In this document: positions 1 through 6,342 of the stretch, one piece after another | How the letters are laid out: every line of letters starts with the position of its first letter | Position numbering within the stretch: the stretch's first letter is position 1 | Program-made: the position numbers and the translations under genes | Source: Pseudaestuariivita sp. | Lineage (GTDB): Bacteria; Pseudomonadota; Alphaproteobacteria; Rhodobacterales; Rhodobacteraceae | Direction: 5' to 3' | DNA: 7,546 bases | Assembly (NCBI GenBank): GCA_020629995.1 | Contig: JAHDCH010000046.1 | Coordinates: forward strand, 1 to 7,546 | Notes under the pieces: model-generated | What the model saw: the letters and a program-made list of their open reading frames with translations, nothing else | What the model was told of the DNA's origin: nothing | Databases searched by the model: none

Positions 1-69
1 GAAGCGGGGGGGGCTGTATTTGAGGTGCAACTTCCTATCTTGAGCGAAGAGCACGAGGCAGCGGAATAA
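1..69 (+). CDS. C-terminal end of a sensor histidine kinase (probably DctB), 5' truncated by the window edge
   Basis: Frame 1 is open from the first base and reads 22 codons to TAA at 67-69. The peptide contains GGAVFEVQLP, which matches the end of a HATPase_c kinase domain (the last glycine pair and final beta strand, usually GGT-F-hydrophobic-LP), followed by a short acidic tail. It sits 15 nt upstream of a DctD-like response regulator on the same strand, so it is almost certainly the cognate membrane kinase that phosphorylates that regulator, DctB-type by context. Only the ATP-lid end is visible: no dimerisation His, sensor domain or membrane segment can be checked. The kinase assignment rests on the short motif plus the neighbour; the name DctB is inference. 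Confidence 0.7.
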   Translation, partial: EAGGAVFEVQLPILSEEHEAAE

Positions 70-84
70 GATCGGAGACCGGCC

Positions 85-1419
85 ATGGCCAGGCCCATGA
101 AAATCGCCATCGTTGATGACGAACAGGATATGCGTCAGTCGATCAGCCAATGGCTGGCGCTGTCGGGATATGACACCGAAACCTTTGCCAGCGCCGAAGA
201 CGCTCTTGGCAAGCTGGGGCCTGATTATCCGGGCATTGTCATCACCGACATCAAGATGCCGGGCATGGATGGCATGAAATTCCTGCGCAAGCTGATGGGC
301 AGCGACAGTGCCCTGCCGGTGATCATGATCACGGGCCATGGCGATGTGCCAATGGCAGTCGAAGCGATGCGCATCGGAGCGTTCGATTTCCTGGAAAAGC
401 CGTTCAACCCCGACCGGATGACCGAGCTGGCCAAGAAGGCCGCCAACGCGCGCCGCCTGACGCTGGACAACCGGGCGCTGCGGCGCGAGCTGTCCGATGG
501 CGGACAGCTGATGAAAAAGCTGATCGGCGCGTCACCGGTGATGGAACGACTGCGTGAAGATATCCTCGATCTGGGGCAGGCGGACGGCCACGTCCTGATC
601 GAAGGCGAGACGGGCACGGGCAAGACTTTGGTCGCCCACGCATTGCACGCCGTGGGCAGCCGCGCGGGCAAGAAGTTTGTATTGCTGAGCTGCGGTGCTC
701 TGGAGGAAGAGGCGTTGTCGCGGCGCCTGTTTGGCCCGGTCCAGCCCGAGGACCCGTTCTTGCCTGCGATTGAAGAGGCGCGCGGGGGCACTCTTGTGCT
801 GGAGGATGTCGAAGCGCTGCCCGACACGCTTCAGGCACGGCTGCTGGGCGTGATCAACGATCAGGGCACGCCGGCAGAGACCCGGATCGTCGCCATCTGC
901 AACCTGCAGGAACAGGACAAGACCTGCGAGGATGCTTTGCGGCCGGACCTGTATTACCGGCTGGCGGCTCTCAAGATCACCGTGCCGCCTTTGCGTCAGC
1001 GCGGAGAGGATATCCTGACGCTGTTCACCCGTCTGAGTGAACAATTCTCGGAAGAATATGGCTGTGATGCGCCCGAAGTGTCGGCGCAGGAAGCGGCCCA
1101 GCTTTTGCAGGCGCCCTGGCCTGGCAACGTGCGGCAGCTGATCAACCTGGCCGAACGGGCGGTGCTGCAGAACCGCCGTGGATCGGGCACGATTGCGTCG
1201 CTGCTGATGAACGATCACGAGGACATGCAGCCGGTGATGACAACCGAGGGCAAGCCGCTCAAGGAATATGTCGAAGCCTTTGAGCGCATGCTGATCGACA
1301 ACACGATGCGGCGTCACAAGGGATCAATCGCCAGCGTCATGGACGAGCTGTGCCTGCCGCGCCGGACGCTGAACGAAAAGATGGCGAAATATTCGCTTCA
1401 GCGCGCCGACTATCTTTAG
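85..1419 (+). CDS. dctD: DctD-like NtrC-family response regulator lacking the GAFTGA loop
   Basis: A 444-residue cytoplasmic transcription regulator, normal length for DctD, which in its family controls C4-dicarboxylate uptake with the kinase DctB. Domains: receiver (about 5-125) with acidic pocket D11/D12, phosphoacceptor D55 in TDIKMPGMDG, T83 and K105 (FLEKPF); AAA+ domain (about 145-375) with Walker A GETGTGKT at 174-181, R286/R292 in LRPDLYYRL, PPLRQRGEDI and sensor II WPGNVRQL from W345; Fis-type helix-turn-helix near 413-438. Two departures are visible. The L1 loop that should carry GAFTGA, after LFG at 215-217, is replaced by a shorter unrelated stretch. Walker B reads LVLED (237-241) rather than LFLDE. 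Without GAFTGA, classical sigma54 activation is unlikely; Rhodobacter capsulatus NtrC is the known precedent for a GAFTGA-less regulator acting with sigma70. The ATG at 85 is preferred over the one at 97 because GGAGA (74-78) lies 6 nt upstream. The true target genes are not visible. Confidence 0.88.
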   Translation: MARPMKIAIVDDEQDMRQSISQWLALSGYDTETFASAEDALGKLGPDYPGIVITDIKMPGMDGMKFLRKLMGSDSALPVIMITGHGDVPMAVEAMRIGAFDFLEKPFNPDRMTELAKKAANARRLTLDNRALRRELSDGGQLMKKLIGASPVMERLREDILDLGQADGHVLIEGETGTGKTLVAHALHAVGSRAGKKFVLLSCGALEEEALSRRLFGPVQPEDPFLPAIEEARGGTLVLEDVEALPDTLQARLLGVINDQGTPAETRIVAICNLQEQDKTCEDALRPDLYYRLAALKITVPPLRQRGEDILTLFTRLSEQFSEEYGCDAPEVSAQEAAQLLQAPWPGNVRQLINLAERAVLQNRRGSGTIASLLMNDHEDMQPVMTTEGKPLKEYVEAFERMLIDNTMRRHKGSIASVMDELCLPRRTLNEKMAKYSLQRADYL

Positions 1420-1429
1420 AAATTCGGGG

Positions 1430-1452
1430 GGATGGGTGACGAGCACCCATCC
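1430..1452. terminator. Perfect 9-bp hairpin between convergent genes, possible bidirectional terminator
   Basis: GGATGGGTG (1430-1438) and CACCCATCC (1444-1452) are perfect reverse complements around a 5-nt loop. The hairpin begins 10 nt after the dctD stop and ends 5 nt before the dsbB stop on the opposite strand, where both converging transcripts would need to end. Neither side has a clear T-run: the plus strand continues TACACTTA and the minus strand continues CCCCGAATTTCT. It may therefore stabilise the 3' ends or work weakly or with Rho rather than as a textbook intrinsic terminator. Confidence 0.5.
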
Positions 1453-1457
1453 TACAC

Positions 1458-1928
1458 TTACGCGCGCAGGGTTGCTGCCCTGATCCACAGACCCGCCAGG
1501 AGCAGCGCGATCACCATGTTCCAGCCGGCCATCGACAGGCCGGCGAATTGCCAGGCGATCTCGTCACAGCGCACCATGGGGGCTGCCATGATCTGATCAA
1601 GCAGCTCATCTGTGGACAGCCCCTCAATCGATCCCGACGAACAGGTCGCGGGGCCGTCCCACCACTTTTGTTCGACGCCAACGTGATACAGGCCCACCGC
1701 CGCTGTCGCCAAGGCTGCCAGAGCGCCGGCCCACGCGATCAGCCGGGCGTGGCCCGCAGCAACAGCCAGCGACACCGCCGCCAGAGCTGCGGCGACCGCA
1801 TGCGGCCAGCGTTGCCACAGGCACAGCTTGCACGGCGCAAGCCCGCCCAGATGCTGAAAGGCAAAGGCTGCGATCAACAAAGCGGCCGATCCGGCCCCTG
1901 CCAACAGAATGTAGCTGCGCTGCGTCAA
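1458..1928 (-). CDS. dsbB: DsbB-family disulfide bond formation protein (quinone:thiol oxidoreductase)
   Basis: A 156-residue inner-membrane protein. DsbB proteins reoxidise the periplasmic thiol oxidase DsbA and pass electrons to quinone. Four hydrophobic segments are visible (about 7-27, 43-58, 63-82, 130-152). The first periplasmic loop carries the redox pair C33-x-x-C36 in PCKLCLWQRWPH, with R40 in the position linked to quinone contact. The second loop carries C96 and C121, the other DsbB pair. Motif GVEQKWW-GP before C96 resembles the short alphaproteobacterial form. The start is TTG (1926-1928): no in-frame ATG lies near, and GTGAGG sits a few bases upstream inside the preceding gene. 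The start overlaps the stop of the yqaA-like gene (shared TTGA), so the two are probably translationally coupled. No dsbA lies in the window. Family assignment is firm; which partner it serves is unknown. Confidence 0.9.
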   Translation of the reverse strand: MTQRSYILLAGAGSAALLIAAFAFQHLGGLAPCKLCLWQRWPHAVAAALAAVSLAVAAGHARLIAWAGALAALATAAVGLYHVGVEQKWWDGPATCSSGSIEGLSTDELLDQIMAAPMVRCDEIAWQFAGLSMAGWNMVIALLLAGLWIRAATLRA

Positions 1929-2503
1929 ATGAACCTCACCGCGTAAAAGCCACCGATCAGCACGATCAGGAAGGCGACAAAGACAAGCCCCAGCCGCTTT
2001 TCAATGAAATCGCGGATCGGAGCGCCGAACTTCCACAGCAGAGCTGCAATGATGAAGTACCGAACGGCGCGCGCAAAGATCGACGCGCCGATAAACGTGG
2101 CCAATGGCATGCCCGTCCAGCCGGACATGATCGTGATCACCTTGTAGGGGAAGGGCGACAGCCCACCAACAAGAACGGCCCAGAAACCAACACCATTGAA
2201 GCGCGCGTTGTAGGCCTCCATCGCGTCGGTCTTGCCAAGCGACTCGAGGATCGGCGCGCCCATCGTGTCGAAGGCCAGCGCGCCAATCGCATAGCCGCCC
2301 AGGCCGCCCAGCACCGACCCGGCCAACGTCACCGCCGCAACCAGCCACGCGCGCTGTGGCGCGGCCAGGATCATCGGGATCATCAGAACTTCGGGCGGGA
2401 TCGGAAAGAAGGACGCCTCGATGAAGGCAACAAAGAACAGCGCGAAAAGCGCTTTGGGATGGTCCGCCAGACGCAAGGTCCAGTCGTAGAGGGATCGGAT
2501 CAT
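1925..2503 (-). CDS. yqaA: YqaA family (DedA/SNARE-associated superfamily) inner-membrane protein
   Basis: A 192-residue multi-pass membrane protein. Hallmarks are FFPIPPEVLMIPM at 32-44, a small-residue-rich glycine segment at 62-75 (GSVLGGLGGYAIGA), and SPFPYKVITIMSG at 116-128, the paired Pro-rich re-entrant motifs of YqaA/DedA proteins. The superfamily is linked to lipid carrier flipping and envelope homeostasis, but the YqaA branch has no settled biochemical role, so none is assigned. The start is the ATG at 2501-2503 (MIRSLYDWTLRL), which fits family N-termini. The frame stays open further upstream, but that extension would run into the tRNA-Leu gene and has no family resemblance. The ribosome site before the ATG is weak. 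The gene is first of a two-gene minus-strand unit with dsbB (TGA/TTG overlap). Confidence 0.85.
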   Translation of the reverse strand: MIRSLYDWTLRLADHPKALFALFFVAFIEASFFPIPPEVLMIPMILAAPQRAWLVAAVTLAGSVLGGLGGYAIGALAFDTMGAPILESLGKTDAMEAYNARFNGVGFWAVLVGGLSPFPYKVITIMSGWTGMPLATFIGASIFARAVRYFIIAALLWKFGAPIRDFIEKRLGLVFVAFLIVLIGGFYAVRFI

Positions 2504-2731
2504 GGACGTGAACGCTCGTCTTTGGCCTGTTGCGGATGCTCTACGCCGGATTACGTGATTTGGCCAGTGTCGCGGCGCAGGCCGCGTCCAAGAGCCGCTG
2601 CAGACAAGGGTTTGTCCATCGCTTTGGCGGGCAGCGCAAAGATTTGTGTGTTTGGCCGCCAGCCCAGGCAGGCTTTTCGCATCAAGACCCCTTTCCAAGC
2701 GCGGCTGGCCTGCTAAACAGACGCTCAGGTG
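2504..2731. other. Divergent intergenic region between yqaA and tRNA-Leu
   Basis: This 228-nt gap must hold the minus-strand promoter for yqaA-dsbB and the plus-strand promoter for the tRNA. I could not find a convincing -35/-10 pair for either. A GC-rich hairpin, CGCGGC (2571-2576) and GCCGCG (2581-2586) with a 4-nt loop, is present without a T-run. Open frames cross the area, but they run into the tRNA, have no credible ribosome site and resemble nothing I recognise. Confidence 0.5.
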
Positions 2732-2817
2732 GCCCAAGTGGCGGAATGGTAGACGCAGGGGATTCAAAATCCCCCGCCTTCACGGGCGTGTGGGTTCGAG
2801 TCCCACCTTGGGCACCA
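2732..2817 (+). tRNA. tRNA-Leu (anticodon CAA)
   Basis: A complete class II tRNA with encoded CCA. The acceptor stem GCCCAAG (2732-2738) pairs with CTTGGGC (2807-2813), followed by discriminator A and CCA (2815-2817). The anticodon stem GGGGA/TCCCC encloses TTCAAAA, giving anticodon CAA at 2765-2767, which reads UUG leucine codons. A long variable arm is formed by CGCC (2775-2778) and GGCG (2785-2788), as expected for leucine. The T arm is GTGGG-TTCGAGT-CCCAC (2790-2806). All stems are intact, so the gene should be functional. It is also the last recognisable conserved element before the AT-rich gap and the secreted-protein unit. Confidence 0.97.
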
Positions 2818-3028
2818 AGCCATCCATGCATATTCAGATCAGGTGTCTTGCCCGCCGCCGGGTTAGAGACATGTCCTGCCACAGCTGAAAGATGACAATT
2901 TCGCTTAGTTTCAAAACGAGCGTTGCCAATTTATTATTCGCCATGTTACCTGAATCGTGTTTTAGCGATTTATTTGATTCCACTTATTTGCCGAATTGGC
3001 GATCCATAATTTGAATAAGGTGATTCAC
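2818..3028. other. AT-rich intergenic region between tRNA-Leu and the secreted-protein unit
   Basis: About 210 nt without a supported gene. From roughly 2890 to 3020 the sequence is markedly richer in A and T than the flanking genes, with runs such as CAATTTATTATTCG and TTTAGCGATTTATTTGATT. This fits a promoter and leader for the downstream two-gene unit and may mark a boundary of more recently acquired DNA. A small inverted repeat, GCC-GAATT-GGC (2990-3000), is present. No terminator with a T-run follows the tRNA. Confidence 0.5.
2909..2937 (+). promoter_or_regulatory. Candidate sigma70-type promoter for the secreted-protein unit
   Basis: TATTAT (2932-2937) matches the -10 consensus at five of six positions. 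It lies exactly 17 nt after TTTCAA (2909-2914), which matches only three of six -35 positions. Transcription would begin around 2944, giving a leader of roughly 85 nt before the GTG at 3029. The placement is plausible, but in such AT-rich DNA a -10-like hexamer is easy to find by chance. Confidence 0.25.
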
Positions 3029-3775
3029 GTGGTTTGGCGCTTCGTGTCCATTCTATTTCTTTTCTTTGCCTCCGGGGTGATAACCGCTTCGGTGCTTGCT
3101 GCGGCCACCGATCGCCCGGTGGTCAAGATCACGTTGTCCAAAGGGCAATCCATCACAGCGACTGTTGGCGGCTTTCGCTGGTTCGCGTTCACCGCTGACG
3201 CGCGCACCAGCATCTACACCGTTCCGGTTCAATACATTTCGGCAGATCGCGCCGCAGAGGTTGTTGTGTCGACAACCGGCGCTGGCACGGCGCGGATCGA
3301 CTGGCCTGCGGGGTTTGAAGGCTGCGCGACGGTTTGGGCAGCGCACGCCAAGGCGACCTGCGAGGCGACGCATGACAGCGCATTCGTGATCGCGAGCGCG
3401 CCCGATGTGCCTAAAAAAGTTCAGGGTTTTCAATCGCGTGACGCAGCAGTCGCCTGGCTATTGGACACGTTCGGCGACACCAATGCAGCGCAGCTTGTTG
3501 CAGGATCAAATGCTCTTGGTCCCGCCGTTGATGGACAAGGCTGCGCCGCCGCGCTGCAAGCCGCCACGCACAGCGCGACCTTTGCAGGCCATCGCTTTGA
3601 CTTCGCGAATGCACCTGACGTCACGCTCTATTTCCGGGTGCAGGAGGGCCAGACACAGGCGCTTGCGGAGTCCGGTGAAGGGTACGCCATTCCCGTGATC
3701 CGGTCGGGCAATATTCCACACTGCATTTCAATCATTTCCCAGCGCCGGCTCGCGTCAGCGCTAACCAATCGTTAG
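3029..3775 (+). CDS. Unrecognised exported protein with four cysteines, upstream partner of the VWA-RTX protein
   Basis: I do not recognise this family. From the GTG at 3029 the product is 248 residues and opens with a clear Sec signal peptide: MVWR, a hydrophobic core (about 5-23) and an Ala-rich likely cleavage site near AAA-T (24-27). The mature part has no further membrane segment and looks beta-rich at first. Four cysteines (C99, C111, C172, C232) could form two disulfides outside the cytoplasm. GTG 3029 is chosen because AAGGTGA (3017-3023) lies 5 nt upstream and gives a compact signal peptide; the frame is open back to a TTG at 2996, which has no good ribosome site. The stop TAG overlaps the ribosome site of the next gene, 9 nt away, so the two are surely co-transcribed and probably coupled. 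It may be a surface or periplasmic partner of the RTX protein; that is inference from position only. Confidence 0.75.
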   Translation: MVWRFVSILFLFFASGVITASVLAAATDRPVVKITLSKGQSITATVGGFRWFAFTADARTSIYTVPVQYISADRAAEVVVSTTGAGTARIDWPAGFEGCATVWAAHAKATCEATHDSAFVIASAPDVPKKVQGFQSRDAAVAWLLDTFGDTNAAQLVAGSNALGPAVDGQGCAAALQAATHSATFAGHRFDFANAPDVTLYFRVQEGQTQALAESGEGYAIPVIRSGNIPHCISIISQRRLASALTNR

Positions 3776-3780
3776 GAGAG
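3774..3780 (+). promoter_or_regulatory. Ribosome binding site that fixes the TTG start of the VWA-RTX gene
   Basis: AGGAGAG overlaps the TAG stop of the preceding gene. Its AGGAG core (3774-3778) lies 6 nt before the TTG at 3785-3787. This near-ideal Shine-Dalgarno sequence and spacing support a TTG start and translational coupling of the two genes. Confidence 0.8.
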
Positions 3781-3784
3781 CACA

Positions 3785-6271
3785 TTGGCCATTATCAATC
3801 ACTCAGTTGATTTCGCGTCCGAAAACCAAACAATTGCCGAGCTGTCCGGAGTGGATCTGGGCGATGAATTGGTTTTGGAACTGATCGACGCCTCTTTCAA
3901 CCCGGCCGGGACCTGGTCGACCCCCGGTCTGATTGTCGAAGCCGTGTCGTTTGACTATGCCGCCAATTTCGACGTCGGGCTTGACCTGGTGCTGGATCTG
4001 CCGTCGCTCGGGTCGGTCGAGGTGGTGTATCCGATCACGGTCGAACTGGTCATTCCCGATGCGATCAGCGAAGGCGAAGACTTTACCGTCGGCACCAACG
4101 GGAACGCATCCCTCGACGGGGGCGATCTTCTGGGATCAAGCCTTGGGCTTGGCGATCTGACGCTCGAGTTGACGCTGGGATCGACCGGCGCATCGTTGAC
4201 GAATTTCGAATTCCTGTCGGTCTTTGACCGGTCATTGGTGGAATTTGACAGCGGGGTGTCGATTGGCGGGTTCGGCCCGATCACGATCCCGGTCCTGTCG
4301 TTCAGCGACACGATCGAAGTCGCCTCGACCGACGACTTCGAATTTGTCATCAACCTGCCGACCGGCGAAGAAATCGAGCTGGATGCCGTCACGGCTGACA
4401 CGCTCGAGACGCTGACCGCGACGGTCACCGAAACGCTGGCCGAGCTGACGACCAACCCGCTCGAATTGCTGGACGACGTGCCGCTGCCGGGTTTTGCCGC
4501 GCTTGATGTGCTGTCCGAAGGGCTGGACGAGCCGATCAGCTTTGATTTCCTGGGCGAGACATACGAATTCGATTTCGAATACGACATCATCGCGCCGTAT
4601 ATCTCGGCCGGGTACGCGCTGGTTCAGACCGTCACTTTCATCCCCGGCGACGTCACGACCGAAGTCACCATCGGCGACGAGGTTGAGGCGGGTGTTCTGG
4701 GTGACACGCTGGAATTTTCAGGTGTGGATGACGTGACCGGCGGTGTCATGGGCGAGATCGAATATGGCCTTGGCGGCACGATTGTCGTGGAATACAGCCT
4801 CGCGCCCGAGGGCAGCATCGGCATCGAAGTGCTGGGCGGTGAGATTTCGCTGACCGATTCCGATGGGGATGTGATCCCGCCGCTGACTGTCGGCCCTGTG
4901 TTCGAAGACAGCATTTCGACGACGTTCGAAACCGGCTCGCTGACGCTGTTCGATCCCATCGAGATCACACTGCCTGCCGATTTCTTCGAGCCGATCACCG
5001 AAACCTTCACCATCCCCGAAGGTGGCGGCCAGGACATCGCCTTTGTCATCGACACCACCGGCAGCATGTTCGACGACATCGCGGCGGTGCAGGCCAGCGT
5101 CAATTCGATCCTCGATGCTCTGTTCGAAGACCCCGGCAGCCGCGCTGCCATCGTCACGTTCAACGATTTCGGTTTCCCGGCCAGCCTGGAGGCCAACAAC
5201 GCGGACGTGCTGCTGCCCTTTACCTCGGACGAGGACGCGGTGCGCGATGCGATCAACTCGATCGACGTCTTTGGCGGCGGGGATTTCCCCGAATACACCT
5301 ACGAAGGGCTGTATCTGGCGCTGAGCGGCGCCGCCGGCGAATGGCGCGAGGATGCCGAGGATCGCAAGATCGTCCTGTTCGGTGACGCCATCGCCAAGGA
5401 TCCCGAACTGGCCGCCGCCGTCTATTCGCTGGCCGCCGATCTGGGCGCGACCATCGACGTCAGCTTTGCCGAATCCGACGGTGTGCACGCGACCAAGCTG
5501 ACCTTGCGCACCGGCACCGGCAGCGATGTCGAGATCTACGCCGTTACCACCGGCTCGCCCGGGGCGGATGTGGTGGCCGAATTCACCGAGATCGCCGAGC
5601 GTACGGGCGGCACGGTGTTCGACGCCGAAGACCCGGACGATCTGGTCGCCACGATCATCGAAATCATCGAGATCGAACCCGAGCCCGAAGAACCCGAAGA
5701 GCCCGAGTTTGATCTGGTGCGCGGCTCGACCAGCGCGGACGAGCTGATCGGCGGCGACGGCGCCGAGCTGATCAAGGGCTTTCAGGGCGACGATCTGCTG
5801 GTCGGGCAGGGCGGCGCGGATTCGCTGCGCGGCGGCAAGGGCGACGACATCGTCTTTGGCGGACGCGGCGCGGATTTCATGACCGGTGGGCAGGGCGACG
5901 ATCTGCTGAACGGTGGCGCAGGCAGCGACACCATGCTGGGCGGCAAGGGTGACGATACCATCGTCATGGGCGAAGGTCTGGACATCGCAACGGGCGGTCT
6001 GGGCAACGACACCTTTGTCTTTACCGAGGCCACGACCAGCGGGCGCAACGTCATCACCGACCTGTCGGTGGGCGACATGGTTGATCTGTCCGCATTTGGC
6101 CTGACCTGGATGGGGGGCGATGCGTTCTCGGGCGCGGGCCTGCAGGTGCGCTTCCGCGAGGACACCGACCGGATCATGGTCGACCTTGATGGCGACAACC
6201 GCACCGATTTCTACATCCAGCTCGAAGATGGCTATACGGCTGCGGATGTCGAAGGGATGTTGACGCTCTGA
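3785..6271 (+). CDS. Secreted VWA-RTX protein (predicted type I secretion substrate) with a lysine-free acidic N-terminal region
   Basis: An 828-residue protein without a Sec signal and without cysteine, as usual for type I secretion substrates. Residues 1-416 match no domain I know: they look beta-rich, have no lysine, one arginine (R149), and about 80 Asp+Glu by hand count. A VWA domain follows (about 416-625): MIDAS start D423-TTGS, GGGDFPE at 497-503 with T505 as candidate MIDAS Thr, VLFGDA with D534, and a closing IAERTGG segment, resembling hemicentin-type VWA. Next come a Pro/Glu linker (631-641), ten RTX nonapeptides (656-745), and a C-terminal domain like that of serralysins (VITDLSVGDMVDLSAFG, DLDGDNRTDFYIQL). 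Such proteins leave in one step through an ABC transporter, membrane fusion protein and TolC, and fold on calcium outside; no transporter gene is in this window. The TTG start is supported by AGGAG 6 nt upstream. A role in adhesion or in surface or biofilm matrix is inferred from VWA plus RTX; no enzymatic motif was seen. Confidence 0.88.
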   Translation: MAIINHSVDFASENQTIAELSGVDLGDELVLELIDASFNPAGTWSTPGLIVEAVSFDYAANFDVGLDLVLDLPSLGSVEVVYPITVELVIPDAISEGEDFTVGTNGNASLDGGDLLGSSLGLGDLTLELTLGSTGASLTNFEFLSVFDRSLVEFDSGVSIGGFGPITIPVLSFSDTIEVASTDDFEFVINLPTGEEIELDAVTADTLETLTATVTETLAELTTNPLELLDDVPLPGFAALDVLSEGLDEPISFDFLGETYEFDFEYDIIAPYISAGYALVQTVTFIPGDVTTEVTIGDEVEAGVLGDTLEFSGVDDVTGGVMGEIEYGLGGTIVVEYSLAPEGSIGIEVLGGEISLTDSDGDVIPPLTVGPVFEDSISTTFETGSLTLFDPIEITLPADFFEPITETFTIPEGGGQDIAFVIDTTGSMFDDIAAVQASVNSILDALFEDPGSRAAIVTFNDFGFPASLEANNADVLLPFTSDEDAVRDAINSIDVFGGGDFPEYTYEGLYLALSGAAGEWREDAEDRKIVLFGDAIAKDPELAAAVYSLAADLGATIDVSFAESDGVHATKLTLRTGTGSDVEIYAVTTGSPGADVVAEFTEIAERTGGTVFDAEDPDDLVATIIEIIEIEPEPEEPEEPEFDLVRGSTSADELIGGDGAELIKGFQGDDLLVGQGGADSLRGGKGDDIVFGGRGADFMTGGQGDDLLNGGAGSDTMLGGKGDDTIVMGEGLDIATGGLGNDTFVFTEATTSGRNVITDLSVGDMVDLSAFGLTWMGGDAFSGAGLQVRFREDTDRIMVDLDGDNRTDFYIQLEDGYTAADVEGMLTL
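5750..6019 (+). repeat. Ten tandem RTX nonapeptide repeats (27-bp coding units)
   Basis: Ten consecutive nine-residue units of the form GGxGxDxUx run without interruption, for example GGKGDDIVF, GGQGDDLLN, GGAGSDTML, GGKGDDTIV and GGLGNDTFV. Units one to three and nine are degenerate (GGDGAELIK, GFQGDDLLV, GQGGADSLR, MGEGLDIAT). Paired repeats form a parallel beta roll that binds Ca2+ through the GGxGxD turns. The DNA units differ from each other, so this is protein-level repetition rather than a recent tandem duplication. Confidence 0.93.
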
Positions 6272-6289
6272 CGCCACCTTGGTGGGATG

Positions 6290-6323
6290 AAAAGGCCGGG
6301 CGCATCGCGTCGGGCCTTTTTTT
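6290..6323 (+). terminator. Strong intrinsic terminator after the VWA-RTX gene
   Basis: AAAAGGCC (6290-6297) pairs with GGCCTTTT (6313-6320). The stem extends inward to CGC/GCG around a 3-nt loop (6304-6306) with one G-G mismatch and one G-T pair. Seven Ts (6317-6323) follow the GC-rich stem. It starts 18 nt after the stop of the VWA-RTX gene and ends the two-gene unit. Confidence 0.9.
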
Positions 6324-6342
6324 CGGGTCGGGTGCCGCCGCA

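Noticed and set aside
225..1317. Long minus-strand open frames opposite dctD
   Set aside because: These are antisense shadows; the plus-strand frame carries every NtrC-family motif.
2504..2767. Upstream extension of the yqaA-like gene to an ATG at 2767
   Set aside because: It would run through the intact tRNA-Leu gene on the opposite strand and adds a sequence unlike any YqaA N-terminus; the ATG at 2503 fits the family.
2530..2895. Plus-strand open frames across 2459-2895
   Set aside because: They cross the tRNA gene, lack credible ribosome sites and have no recognisable protein features.
2996..3028. TTG start at 2996 for the exported protein
   Set aside because: No good ribosome site precedes it, and the GTG at 3029 has AAGGTGA at the right distance and a better signal peptide.
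5750..6019. 27-bp periodic DNA as a possible CRISPR or satellite array
   Set aside because: There are no identical repeats with unique spacers; the periodicity is explained by RTX nonapeptides in an open reading frame.
6274..6282. CCACCTTGG after the VWA-RTX stop repeats part of the tRNA-Leu 3' end (2803-2811), a possible attachment-site remnant
   Set aside because: Nine bases are too few for a typical att core and are easily expected by chance over this distance; no integrase is seen.
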